Below, piece after piece: positions 55,842 through 63,154 of a DNA stretch of 64,000 nt; the first letter of the stretch is position 1; each line of letters begins with the position of its first letter. A program made the translations under genes and the position numbers. The notes under the pieces were generated by a model. The model searched no databases and was not told the DNA's origin. It saw nothing but the letters and a program-made list of their open reading frames with translations. Source of the stretch: Prauserella shujinwangii (GTDB lineage Bacteria; Actinomycetota; Actinomycetes; Mycobacteriales; Pseudonocardiaceae); the NCBI RefSeq assembly GCF_003001955.1, contig NZ_PVNH01000009.1:124001-188000 (forward strand). The letters are read 5' to 3'.

Positions 55842-56671
55842 CCAGGCTCTACGCGGAGAACCTGACGCTGGCCTACGACGAGCGGACCGTCGCGACCGAG
55901 CTGGGCGTGGCCATTCCCGACGACTCGTTCACGGTGATCGTCGGGCCGAACGCGTGCGGGAAGTCGACGCTGCTCAAGGCGCTCGCGCGGATGCTCAAGC
56001 CGCGTGGCGGCGCGGTGTACCTCGACGGCAAGGGCATCGGGGAGTACCGGACGCGGGAGGTCGCGCGGCGGCTCGGCCTGCTGCCGCAGACGTCGGTCGC
56101 CCCCAGCGGCATCACGGTTGGCGACCTGGTGGCCCGTGGCCGGTACCCGCACCAGCGGATGCTGCGCCAGTGGTCGCGCGCGGACGAGGCCGTGGTGACG
56201 GAGGCGATGCGGCTGACCGGCGTGCTGGAGCTGTCCGGCAGGCTGGTGGACGAGCTCTCCGGCGGGCAGCGGCAGCGCGTGTGGCTGGCCATGGTGCTCG
56301 CGCAGCAGACGTCGATCCTGCTGCTCGACGAGCCCACGACGTTCCTGGACATCGCCCACCAGGTGGAGGTCCTCGACCTCTGCGCCGACCTGCACGAGCA
56401 CAAGGGACACACGCTCGTGGCCGTGCTGCACGACCTCAACCAGGCCTGCCGCTACGCCACGCACCTGATCGTCATGCGGCCGGGCGGGCAGATCGCGGCG
56501 CAGGGGCGGCCCGGCGAGATCGTGACCGCGGACCTGGTGCGGGAGGTGTTCGGCCTGCCGTGCCGGGTCATCGACGACCCGGAGACCGGCACCCCGCTGA
56601 TCGTCCCCGCGTCCCGCCGTTCGTCCCCCAAGGCCACCGTGGTCGCGGGAATCGAACGCAGCGGCGCGTAG
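55838..56671 (+). CDS. siderophore ABC transporter ATP-binding protein (cluster importer)
   Basis: A 277-residue FecE/FepC-type ATPase. Walker A GPNACGKST, Q-loop LLPQTS, RGRYPHQRMLRQWS, signature LSGGQRQRVW, Walker B LLLDEPTTFLDIAHQ and H-loop VLHDLNQA are all intact. The C-terminal regulatory extension (FGLPCRVIDDPETGTPLIVPASR) is also seen in the paralogue at 6711. It powers the two upstream permeases and receives ferric siderophore via the binding protein encoded before the NRPS. Confidence 0.95.
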   Translation: MTRLYAENLTLAYDERTVATELGVAIPDDSFTVIVGPNACGKSTLLKALARMLKPRGGAVYLDGKGIGEYRTREVARRLGLLPQTSVAPSGITVGDLVARGRYPHQRMLRQWSRADEAVVTEAMRLTGVLELSGRLVDELSGGQRQRVWLAMVLAQQTSILLLDEPTTFLDIAHQVEVLDLCADLHEHKGHTLVAVLHDLNQACRYATHLIVMRPGGQIAAQGRPGEIVTADLVREVFGLPCRVIDDPETGTPLIVPASRRSSPKATVVAGIERSGA

Positions 56672-56700
56672 CGTCTCCATCTGGGTGGCGGTGGGAGACG
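56672..56700. terminator. stem-loop after the importer operon
   Basis: CGTCTCC (56672-56678) and GGAGACG (56694-56700) form a 7-bp stem just after the ATPase stop and before the convergent purU end. No T-run follows, as is usual in high-GC actinobacteria. Confidence 0.5.
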
Positions 56701-56733
56701 GGTGGGCGTGACCAAGGTGCCCTTGGGGGACGA

Positions 56734-57603
56734 CTAGAAGACCACGGTGCGGTTGCCGTGCACCAGGACGCGGCTCTCCAGGTGCCACCGCAGGCCGCGG
56801 GCGAGCGTGACCTTCTCGATGTCGCGGCCCTTGCGCACCATGTCGGCCACCGAGTCGCCGTGGTCGACGCGGATCACGTCCTGCTCGATGATCGGCCCCG
56901 CGTCCAGGTCCGCCGTCACGTAGTGGCACGTCGCACCGACCAGCTTCACGCCCCGCGCGTGCGCCTGGTGGTAGGGCCGCGCTCCGACGAACGACGGCAG
57001 GAAGCTGTGGTGGATGTTGATGGCCCTGCCCGCCCAGGCCTCGCACAGCTCGGGCGGCAGGATCTGCATGAACCGCGCCAGCACCACCGCGTGCGGGTCG
57101 TGCTCGTCCACCAGCTTGCGGACCTCGGCGAACGCCTCCGCCTTCCCCTCGGTGCCGTGCGCGGGAAACGGCACGTGGTGGAACGGGATCCCGTGCGCGC
57201 GGGTGACGTCGGCCAGCACGTCGTGGTTGCCGATCACCGCCCGCACGTCCACGTCCAGTTCGCCGGCGGCCACCCGGCCCAGCAGGTCGTAGAGGCAGTG
57301 CCCCTCCTTCGAGACGAGCAGCACCACCCGCGGCCGCTCGGCGGTGTCGTCGATCCGCCAGTCCGACTCCGCGCCCAGCGACCGCGCCACCCCGGCGAAG
57401 CGGGCTCGCAGCTCCTCGACGTCGAACGGCAGGGTGTCGGCCCGCACCTCCTGGCGGGTGAAGAACCAGCCCGTATCCAGGTCGGAGTGGTAGGCGGCCT
57501 CGACGATCAGGCCACCCGCCTCGGCGAGGAACGACGAGATGCGCGCGATGATGCCGGTGCGGTCGGGGCAGCCGAAGGTGATGACGTAGCGGCGTTCGGA
57601 CAC
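56734..57603 (-). CDS. purU: formyltetrahydrofolate deformylase
   Basis: A 289-residue PurU: N-terminal ACT domain (YVITFGCPDRTGIIARISSFLAEAGG) and a C-terminal formyl-transferase-fold hydrolase domain with VLLVSKEGHCLYDLL, GNHDVL, VVLARFMQILP, INIHHSFLPSFVGARPYHQA (catalytic His and SFLP loop) and DAGPIIEQDVIRVDH. It hydrolyses 10-formyl-THF to THF and formate. The start is GTG 57603 (MSERRYVITFG); the longer reading adds a non-homologous leader. Adjacency to a siderophore locus that consumes 10-formyl-THF is notable, but no iron box is seen upstream of it. Confidence 0.95.
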   Translation of the reverse strand: MSERRYVITFGCPDRTGIIARISSFLAEAGGLIVEAAYHSDLDTGWFFTRQEVRADTLPFDVEELRARFAGVARSLGAESDWRIDDTAERPRVVLLVSKEGHCLYDLLGRVAAGELDVDVRAVIGNHDVLADVTRAHGIPFHHVPFPAHGTEGKAEAFAEVRKLVDEHDPHAVVLARFMQILPPELCEAWAGRAINIHHSFLPSFVGARPYHQAHARGVKLVGATCHYVTADLDAGPIIEQDVIRVDHGDSVADMVRKGRDIEKVTLARGLRWHLESRVLVHGNRTVVF

Positions 57604-57655
57604 CAGCGCATTGTCGCCCGGGTGGCCCCGCGGCCGCACAGGCAGGTCCTGGAAG

Positions 57656-57710
57656 TGTCATGAGTGGCTCGTTACCGACGAGAAGTGTCAGTGACGAGCC
57701 ACTCATGACA
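57656..57710. repeat. 55-bp palindromic element, copy B2
   Basis: Arms start TGTCATGAGTGGCTCGTTAC and end GTGACGAGCCACTCATGACA. It has the same length as B1 at 28121, differs at about nine positions, and some changes are paired (C/G to T/A in GGCCCG versus GGCTCG). It lies between the MDMPI gene end and the purU start. Confidence 0.82.
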
Positions 57711-57731
57711 TCCGGAGCCGGGGTGCGGCGA

Positions 57732-58454
57732 TCACGGCGCGGCCAGCGGCTCCAGGAGAGCGGCGTCGCCCGTGACGCTCGCCGCGCTCGGCCTGCGCCA
57801 CACCGCCCGGTACACCGCGTCGGCCGAGCCCTCGACCGTCACGTCCGGTTCGAACGGCTGCTCGGTGTCGGCCAGCCGCGGCGCCTTGCCGGGCAGCAGC
57901 CGCAGCGTCCACAATCTCCCGATGTCCTCGGCATGCACGAGCACCGTGCCGTCGGCGGCGAACGCCGACCAGTCCCGCCGCCCCCACACGAGCATGGCCA
58001 GCAGCTCGTCGATGCCGTCGCCCGCGAAGGCCGGATCGAACTGCACGGTGCCGCCGCCCCTGGCGAGCTCGGCGTCGATCCGGTGGATCGCCGCCTCGTG
58101 CGCCTGCCGCCGCGCCCACGAGCCGACGGTCCGCGTGTAGTTGCCGAACGAAAGCCACGCCGGGGCGTCGGGGCCCGCGGTGAACATCTTGCGCAGTGCC
58201 TCCCGCTGTTCCTCCCACCAGGCCAGCAGCGCGTCCCAGTCGTCGGGCGGCGTCCCCGCGCGGACGTTCTCACCGCTCGGATCGGCTCCGGCGGCCACCG
58301 TCCAGGAGTGCACCCTGGCGATGTGCCGCACGAGTCTCCGTACTGTCCATTTCGGACAGGAGGGCACCGGGGCATCCGGCCCGGCCGCGATCGCCGCCGC
58401 CCGGAGCCCGTCGCTGTGGTCCTCCACTGCCCGCACCAGCGTCGCGTAGTCCAC
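57732..58454 (-). CDS. maleylpyruvate isomerase N-domain (mycothiol-dependent type) protein
   Basis: A 240-residue protein of the MDMPI/DinB-like four-helix family. N-terminal pattern: CPKWTVRRLVRHIARVHSWTVAA (a metal-binding His follows LVRH), later SWARRQAHEAAIHRIDAEL, where HEAAIHR contributes two more metal ligands, and a C-terminal SCP2-like segment FEPDVTVEGSADAVYRAVW. Such proteins use mycothiol or act on unknown electrophiles. GTG 58454 is the evident start because the conserved domain begins at once. Its first 185 nt overlap the 3' end of the upstream DedA frame. Confidence 0.85.
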   Translation of the reverse strand: MDYATLVRAVEDHSDGLRAAAIAAGPDAPVPSCPKWTVRRLVRHIARVHSWTVAAGADPSGENVRAGTPPDDWDALLAWWEEQREALRKMFTAGPDAPAWLSFGNYTRTVGSWARRQAHEAAIHRIDAELARGGGTVQFDPAFAGDGIDELLAMLVWGRRDWSAFAADGTVLVHAEDIGRLWTLRLLPGKAPRLADTEQPFEPDVTVEGSADAVYRAVWRRPSAASVTGDAALLEPLAAP

Positions 58455-59055
58455 GGCGAGAGAGTATCCGCCGCCCGCCCTCGACGCATCCAGCCACCAG
58501 CAGGCCGATCAGGAAGGCCAGCAGCATGCCCTTCATGGGTTCCTCGGCGAAGCGCGCCCCGCCCAGGTAGCCGAGCGCGACGCTGTAGCAGGCCCAGATC
58601 GTCACCCCGGCCGCGTCCAGTAACGCGAACCGGCCCGCCGGGAACCGCATGCTGCCCGTGGCGAGGGCCGACGCCACGCGCCCTCCCGGCAGGTAGCGGC
58701 CCGCGACGATGAGCACGGTGGCGTGCCGGTGCACCTGGTGCCGGGCCCATTCGTAGCGCCGCTTGCCCCGCTCGTCGCGGGTCAGCCTGCGCAGGGTGCG
58801 CGGGCCCGCGGCCCGGCCGAGCCAGTGCCCGAGGCAGTCGCCGGCCAGCGCTCCGGCCGCCGCGACCACCACCAGCAGCGCGAGCCCCCGCACATCCGGC
58901 CCGAGCAGCACGGCCATCGTGATCACCGTGCCCTCGCTGGGCATGAACGGCAGCAACGCGTCCAGCCCGGCCACCACGAACAACGCCAGCCACAGCCACG
59001 GCGAGTCGAGCGCGCCCCGCAACAGCTCGGTGGCGTCGTTCAGCAGGTCAAACAC
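58270..59055 (-). CDS. DedA/SNARE-associated family membrane protein with overlapping tail
   Basis: A 261-residue frame. Residues 1-200 are a typical DedA protein: LALFVVAGLDALLPFMPSEGTVITMAVLLG, GDCLGHWLGRAAG, and HATVLIVAGRYLPGGRVASALATGSMRFPAGRF (the conserved RFxPGxR and G), ending with TM helix MLLAFLIGLLVAGCVEGG. The last ~60 residues are Arg/Gly-rich and are a shifted reading of the MDMPI gene, so the native stop may have been lost. DedA proteins act in lipid flipping and membrane homeostasis. GTG 59055 overlaps the acyltransferase stop by 8 nt, suggesting a lipid-related operon. Confidence 0.85.
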   Translation of the reverse strand: MFDLLNDATELLRGALDSPWLWLALFVVAGLDALLPFMPSEGTVITMAVLLGPDVRGLALLVVVAAAGALAGDCLGHWLGRAAGPRTLRRLTRDERGKRRYEWARHQVHRHATVLIVAGRYLPGGRVASALATGSMRFPAGRFALLDAAGVTIWACYSVALGYLGGARFAEEPMKGMLLAFLIGLLVAGCVEGGRRILSRRGLRDAGAGSGGPQRRAPGGGDRGRAGCPGALLSEMDSTETRAAHRQGALLDGGRRSRSER

Positions 59056-59731
59056 GGGCAGGCTCCCGGCCGAGCACCGCGTCCCTGGCGAGAGCCGCCA
59101 GCTGCCGCCGGTCGCCGGCGGGCGGCAGCGGCTCCCTCGGCCGCACCCGGACGGTGAGGTCGGCGGCCCGCAGCACCCGCCCGACCGAGCGGACGAGGGT
59201 GTCGTCGCCGACGAACGCGGCGACCGTGCTCGGCCGCCCACCCTGGGTGTACTCCAGGCTCACCGGCCGCACGGGGGCACCCGCGTCCAGCGCCGCCTGG
59301 AACGCGGCCCGCCGGAACGGCCCGCCTGGGGCCGAGCACCACGTGGTGGCCTCGGGAAACACCACGACCGACCGGCCCTCCCGCAGCCGCGCGGCCACGG
59401 TCGCGACCGTGGCGGGCAGCGACCGCAGTGCCCAGCGGTCCACGAACAGCGTGCCCTGCGCCGCGGCGACCGGTCCCAGCACCGGCCAGTCGCCGACCTC
59501 CCGCTTGGCGAGAAACGCCGCGGGCTCGACCGCCAGCAGGGCCACGATGTCCAGCCACGACACGTGGTTGGCGACGATCAGCGTGCCCGGGCCACCCGGC
59601 ACGCTCAGCGGTCCGGCGGTGGCGTCGAGCCGGACGTCCAGCGCGTCCAGCACCCGCCTTGCCCGCTCCCGCAACGGCCCGCCGCGCCCGAGGGACACCG
59701 CGAGCGCCGAACCGCGTCGCACGGCGTCCAT
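59048..59731 (-). CDS. olsA: 1-acylglycerol-3-phosphate acyltransferase family; probable OlsA
   Basis: A 227-residue PlsC-fold acyltransferase: NHVSWLD (NHxxxxD motif, about 53-59), LFVDRWALRSL, FPEATTWCS (FPEGT block with Ala for Gly) and PVRPVSLEYT. The fold transfers an acyl chain to a hydroxyl. Downstream of an OlsB-like N-acyltransferase it most likely adds the second acyl chain to lyso-ornithine lipid; lysophosphatidate acylation cannot be excluded. ATG 59731 or GTG 59740 could start it. The DedA gene overlaps its stop. Confidence 0.75.
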   Translation of the reverse strand: MDAVRRGSALAVSLGRGGPLRERARRVLDALDVRLDATAGPLSVPGGPGTLIVANHVSWLDIVALLAVEPAAFLAKREVGDWPVLGPVAAAQGTLFVDRWALRSLPATVATVAARLREGRSVVVFPEATTWCSAPGGPFRRAAFQAALDAGAPVRPVSLEYTQGGRPSTVAAFVGDDTLVRSVGRVLRAADLTVRVRPREPLPPAGDRRQLAALARDAVLGREPARV

Positions 59732-59799
59732 CCTGCTCACCGGAGGTCGACCGTGGGTGACGCAGCGGGGAGAACAGGGTGAACACACGCGGTAGGCGC

Positions 59800-60534
59800 T
59801 CACCGGTCCGCGCCGAGGAGGAAGCGGGCGTAGCGCTCGTCGATCGAGTCCAGCCGCAGCAGTACGAAGAAGTCGGCGACGCCGAACGCCGGATCGTGGG
59901 CGGGTGGCCCGCAGACGACCGCACCGAGCCGCAGGTATCCGCGCAGTAGCGGCGGCACGTGGGCGTAGCTGGGCCGCTCGCGGAGCGGGCGCGCCGGCAC
60001 CCACGGCAGGTGCGGCCGCACCCGCAACTCCGCGGGCGCGGCGTGCCGGGTGTCGGCGAGCTGCCAGGTGGTCGCGGCGGCGCGGCCACCGTCCGCCAGC
60101 GGCACCGACGCGCAGCCCGCGAGGTGGGTGTGCCCGCCGAGCAGCGCGTACCTGGCGAGTGCCGACCACATCAGGTTGATCACCGCGCCGCCGCGGTGGT
60201 CCGGATGGACGCACGACCGGCCCGCCTCCACCAGGCCGCCCCGCAGCCCGGCCAGCGCCGAGACGTCGAACTCGCCCGCCGAGTACAGCCGCTCGGTGCG
60301 GCCCGGTGGCAGCAGCCGGTACGTGCCGACCACCGCACCGGTCGGCTGGTGCTCGACGATCAGGTGGTCGCAGAACTCGTCGAAGTCGTCGGAGTCCAGC
60401 CCGCCCGCGATGCGAGCGCCGAGCTCACCGGCGAACACCGAGTACCGCAGCCGCTGGGCCGCGCGGATCTGGCCCGGCGTGTGAGCTATCGAGACCGTGT
60501 AGGCATGCGTGGGTACCTCGGCCAGCGTTGCCAT
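59800..60534 (-). CDS. olsB: GNAT-type ornithine-acyl-ACP N-acyltransferase; probable OlsB
   Basis: A 244-residue protein of the OlsB/hemolysin-like acyltransferase family: IRAAQRLRYSVFAGELGARI at the start (the RxxRYxVF motif), DDFDEFCDHLIVEH, VVGTYRLLPP, LVEAGRSCVHPDHRGGAVINLMWSALARY and the long C-terminal part with RPSYAHVPPLLRGYLRLGA and a closing DFFVLLRLDSIDERYARFL. This enzyme makes lyso-ornithine lipid (3-hydroxyacyl-ornithine). Together with olsA 68 nt downstream it encodes ornithine-lipid synthesis. ATG 60534 follows GGAG. A 9-bp inverted repeat lies 27 nt upstream. Confidence 0.82.
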   Translation of the reverse strand: MATLAEVPTHAYTVSIAHTPGQIRAAQRLRYSVFAGELGARIAGGLDSDDFDEFCDHLIVEHQPTGAVVGTYRLLPPGRTERLYSAGEFDVSALAGLRGGLVEAGRSCVHPDHRGGAVINLMWSALARYALLGGHTHLAGCASVPLADGGRAAATTWQLADTRHAAPAELRVRPHLPWVPARPLRERPSYAHVPPLLRGYLRLGAVVCGPPAHDPAFGVADFFVLLRLDSIDERYARFLLGADR

Positions 60535-60560
60535 GAGGGTGCTCCGTCCTTGCCGTGGAA

Positions 60561-60592
60561 TGTCGTTCGCTCCTACCCGGGTACGAACGACA
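60561..60592. promoter_or_regulatory. inverted repeat TGTCGTTCG-N14-CGAACGACA
   Basis: Perfect 9-bp arms at 60561-60569 and 60584-60592, 27 nt upstream of the olsB start. Candidate operator for the olsB-olsA unit; the cognate regulator is not in the window. Confidence 0.55.
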
Positions 60593-60686
60593 CTCGCAGG
60601 ACTGGACCACCGATGGCTACTGTCGAAGGGCAATATCCGGGGCAACTCCGGGAGAGGTCAGGGGAACCCCTACCGGCAGCCCCGAC

Positions 60687-61478
60687 TCACCCCGGTGCCA
60701 CGCACTCCCAGGGCACGGTCAGCTCGCCGCGGCGCCAGTGATCGCGGCGCCCGCGCACCGGCCAGCCGCGCTCGGCGAGCAGGCGCACCGACTCCGTCCA
60801 CCGTGCCCTCGGCCCGAAGGCGCCGAACGGGGCCGCCTTCGCCCAGCATCCGTCCAGAGCGGACAGTAAAGCATGCACGCGCTCGCCGGGGATGTTGCGG
60901 TGGATGAGCGCCTTCGGCAGCCGCTCCGCCACAGTGGACGGTCGAACCAGGGACGCGGGACGCACCGAGAGCGTCAGCGAGCGCGGGCCCGCGTGCGACA
61001 CGGTGATCCACGAGCACAGCCTGCCGATCTCGTCGCACGTCCCCTCGACCAGCAACCCGCCGGGCACGATGCGGCTCAGCATCGCCTCCCACGCGGGGGC
61101 GACGTCCGCCTCGCCGTACTGGCGCAGCACGTTGAACGCGCGCACCAGCACGGGCCTGCTGCCACCCAGTTCGAAGCCGCCCCTGCGGAACTCCAGCCGG
61201 GGCGGGTCCGCGGCGTGCCGTGCGGCGTCGACCCGCTCGGGATCCAGCTCCAGACCCAGCACCCGCACCCCGGGATGTGCCACGCCCAGCCGCCGCGCGA
61301 GCTCCACCGTCGTCACCGGGGACGCGCCGTAACCCAGATCGACGACCAGCGGGCTCGGGTGCGCCGCGAGGACGCGCCGCACCTCGGCGGCGGTGGTGAG
61401 CCAGCGATCGATCCGGCGCAGCCGGTTGGGGTTGGTGGTGCCGCGGGTGGGCGTTCCGATCAGCCGCGCCCGAGCCAC
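60687..61478 (-). CDS. SAM-dependent methyltransferase-like protein
   Basis: A 263-residue class I methyltransferase fold: HPSPLVVDLGYGASPVTTVELARRL (motif I, D-L-G-Y-G), VRVLGLELDPERVDAAR (motif II acidic residue), VLVRAFNVLRQYGEADVAPAWE (motif IV) and RIVPGGLLVEGTCDEIG. The DLGYGASP version of motif I is characteristic of an actinobacterial group next to DUF2505 genes; its substrate is unknown. It overlaps the upstream DUF2505 gene by 19 nt and so is co-transcribed with it. Confidence 0.82.
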   Translation of the reverse strand: MARARLIGTPTRGTTNPNRLRRIDRWLTTAAEVRRVLAAHPSPLVVDLGYGASPVTTVELARRLGVAHPGVRVLGLELDPERVDAARHAADPPRLEFRRGGFELGGSRPVLVRAFNVLRQYGEADVAPAWEAMLSRIVPGGLLVEGTCDEIGRLCSWITVSHAGPRSLTLSVRPASLVRPSTVAERLPKALIHRNIPGERVHALLSALDGCWAKAAPFGAFGPRARWTESVRLLAERGWPVRGRRDHWRRGELTVPWECVAPG

Positions 61479-61957
61479 GACGCCGTGAACTCGGCCTCAC
61501 GCTCGAGCAGGCCGGTGACCTGGTCGGCGATGATGCCCTCCAGCTTGCCCCCGACGAGGGGGATACGGACCTTGGCCTCGCCGCGGGTGCGCTGCACGCT
61601 GCCCGTGCCCTCCGCGGTCAGCTCCGTGCGGGCGGTGATCTCACCGGGGATACCGGTCACGTGGGCGCTGATCGTGCCGGTGTACCGCTCGCCGGACCCG
61701 GACCAGGTGTGCACCCGCCGCACCACGAGGTCACCCTGGTGCACCGTGCGCACCACCTGGGGCAGCTTCTCGGCGGGCACCCCCTGCAACAGCACGTACC
61801 GCACGCCGTCCGGGGTCTCCTCGTGCTCCTCCAGCCGCGCGTTCACACCGCCGACCTCGGCCAGCCGCGCCCGCAGCGCGGCCGGATCCGACTGCGCGGC
61901 CAGCACGTCGGCGACGCCGTGCGCGAACGTCGCGTGGTGCTCGATACGGGATGCCAT
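61460..61957 (-). CDS. DUF2505 family protein
   Basis: A 165-residue single-domain protein with a START-like helix-grip pattern: ASRIEHHATFAHGVADVLAAQ at the N-terminus, WSGSGERYTGTISAHVTGIPGEI in the beta sheet, and the closing helix GGKLEGIIADQVTGLLEREAEFTASWL. DUF2505 is widespread in actinobacteria, usually beside murB as here, with unknown ligand. ATG 61957 is 25 nt from the divergent murB start. Confidence 0.88.
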   Translation of the reverse strand: MASRIEHHATFAHGVADVLAAQSDPAALRARLAEVGGVNARLEEHEETPDGVRYVLLQGVPAEKLPQVVRTVHQGDLVVRRVHTWSGSGERYTGTISAHVTGIPGEITARTELTAEGTGSVQRTRGEAKVRIPLVGGKLEGIIADQVTGLLEREAEFTASWLGRG

Positions 61958-61982
61958 GCCCCGGACAGTACCGTTACGTGCC

Positions 61983-63032
61983 GTGAGCGCTGTCGAAACG
62001 TCCACCCAGGAGGCCCTGCGCGGGTACACGACGCTGCGGCTCGGCGGCCCGGCGCGCCGGTTCGTCGTGGCCGGGACCACAGCGGAGCTGGTCTCGGTCG
62101 TCCGGGAGCTGGACGCGGCAGGCGAGCCGGTGCTGCTGCTCGGCGGCGGCTCCAACCTCGTGGTCGCCGACGCGGGCTTCCCGGGCACCGTGGTGCGGAT
62201 CGCCACCACCGAGCGCGACGGCTGGGACGTGGCGGCGGGCCGGGACTGGGACGGCTTCGTGGCCGAGACCGTCGCGGCGGGCCACGGCGGGCTGGAGTGC
62301 CTGTCCGGCATCCCCGGCTCGGTCGGGGCGACGCCGATCCAGAACGTCGGCGCGTACGGCTGCGAGATCAGCGAGGTGCTGCACTCGATCCGGCTCTACG
62401 ACCGGCGTGCGGGCGAGGTGCGCACGCTGACGGCCGCCGAGCTCGGCTTCGGCTACCGCACCAGCGTGCTCAAGGGCACGGACACGGGCGTGGTGCTCAG
62501 CGTGCGGTTCGCGCTGCACGACGACGGGCTGTCCGCGCCGATCCGGTACGCGGAGCTGGCGCGCACGCTGGGGGTCGAGATCGGTGCCCGGGTGCCCGTC
62601 GCGGAGGCCAGGGAGGCCGTGCTGCGGCTGCGCCGGGGCAAGGGCATGGTGCTCGACGCCGCCGACCACGACACGTGGAGCGCGGGCTCGTTCTTCACCA
62701 ACCCGGTGGTGCCCGACGGCGAGCTGGCGGACGTGCTCGCACGGATCGCCGACGTGGTGGGCGAGGACGTGCCGGTGCCGCGGTACCCGGCGCGGGACGG
62801 GGTGAAGCTGTCGGCGGCGTGGCTCATCGAGCGGGCCGGGTTCGCGAAGGGGCATCAGGGCCCCGGCGGGCGGGTGTCGCTGTCGACGAAGCACACGCTG
62901 GCGCTCACCAACCGCGGCTCGGCGACCACGGCCGACCTGCTGGCGCTGGCGAGGGAGGTCCGGGACGGCGTGCTCGCCCGGTTCGGCGTCCGCCTCGTCC
63001 CGGAACCCCTCCTCGTCAACTGCGCCCTCTAG
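61983..63032 (+). CDS. murB: UDP-N-acetylenolpyruvoylglucosamine reductase
   Basis: A 349-residue MurB, catalysing the NADPH-dependent reduction that forms UDP-N-acetylmuramate in peptidoglycan synthesis. Motifs: YTTLRLGGPARRFV (start of the FAD domain), LLGGGSNLVVADAGF, GLECLSGIPGSVGATPIQNVGAYGCEI (FAD pyrophosphate loop), FGYRTSVLKG with the substrate Tyr/Arg, WSAGSFFTNPVV with the catalytic Ser, SAAWLIERAGFAKG and HTLALTNRG. It is a type I MurB by length. GTG 61983 gives MSAVETSTQEAL. No operon partner on its strand. Confidence 0.97.
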   Translation: MSAVETSTQEALRGYTTLRLGGPARRFVVAGTTAELVSVVRELDAAGEPVLLLGGGSNLVVADAGFPGTVVRIATTERDGWDVAAGRDWDGFVAETVAAGHGGLECLSGIPGSVGATPIQNVGAYGCEISEVLHSIRLYDRRAGEVRTLTAAELGFGYRTSVLKGTDTGVVLSVRFALHDDGLSAPIRYAELARTLGVEIGARVPVAEAREAVLRLRRGKGMVLDAADHDTWSAGSFFTNPVVPDGELADVLARIADVVGEDVPVPRYPARDGVKLSAAWLIERAGFAKGHQGPGGRVSLSTKHTLALTNRGSATTADLLALAREVRDGVLARFGVRLVPEPLLVNCAL

Positions 63033-63050
63033 CCGCCCACCCACTCGCGG

Positions 63051-63141
63051 CGACTTCCCCAATGTGGCATTCGGTGCGCTGGCCGCACCCAATGTGGCAT
63101 TCGGTGCGTTGAACGCAACCAACGCCACATTGGGGAAGTCG
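63051..63141. repeat. 91-bp composite hairpin with internal direct repeats (type C)
   Basis: Outer stem of 18 perfect bp: CGACTTCCCCAATGTGGC (63051-63068) with 63124-63141. Inside, the 20-mer CCAATGTGGCATTCGGTGCG occurs twice (63059-63078, 63089-63108), 30 bp apart. It lies between convergent murB and the SDR gene. Confidence 0.82.
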
Positions 63142-63154
63142 GGGCCGGGGGATG

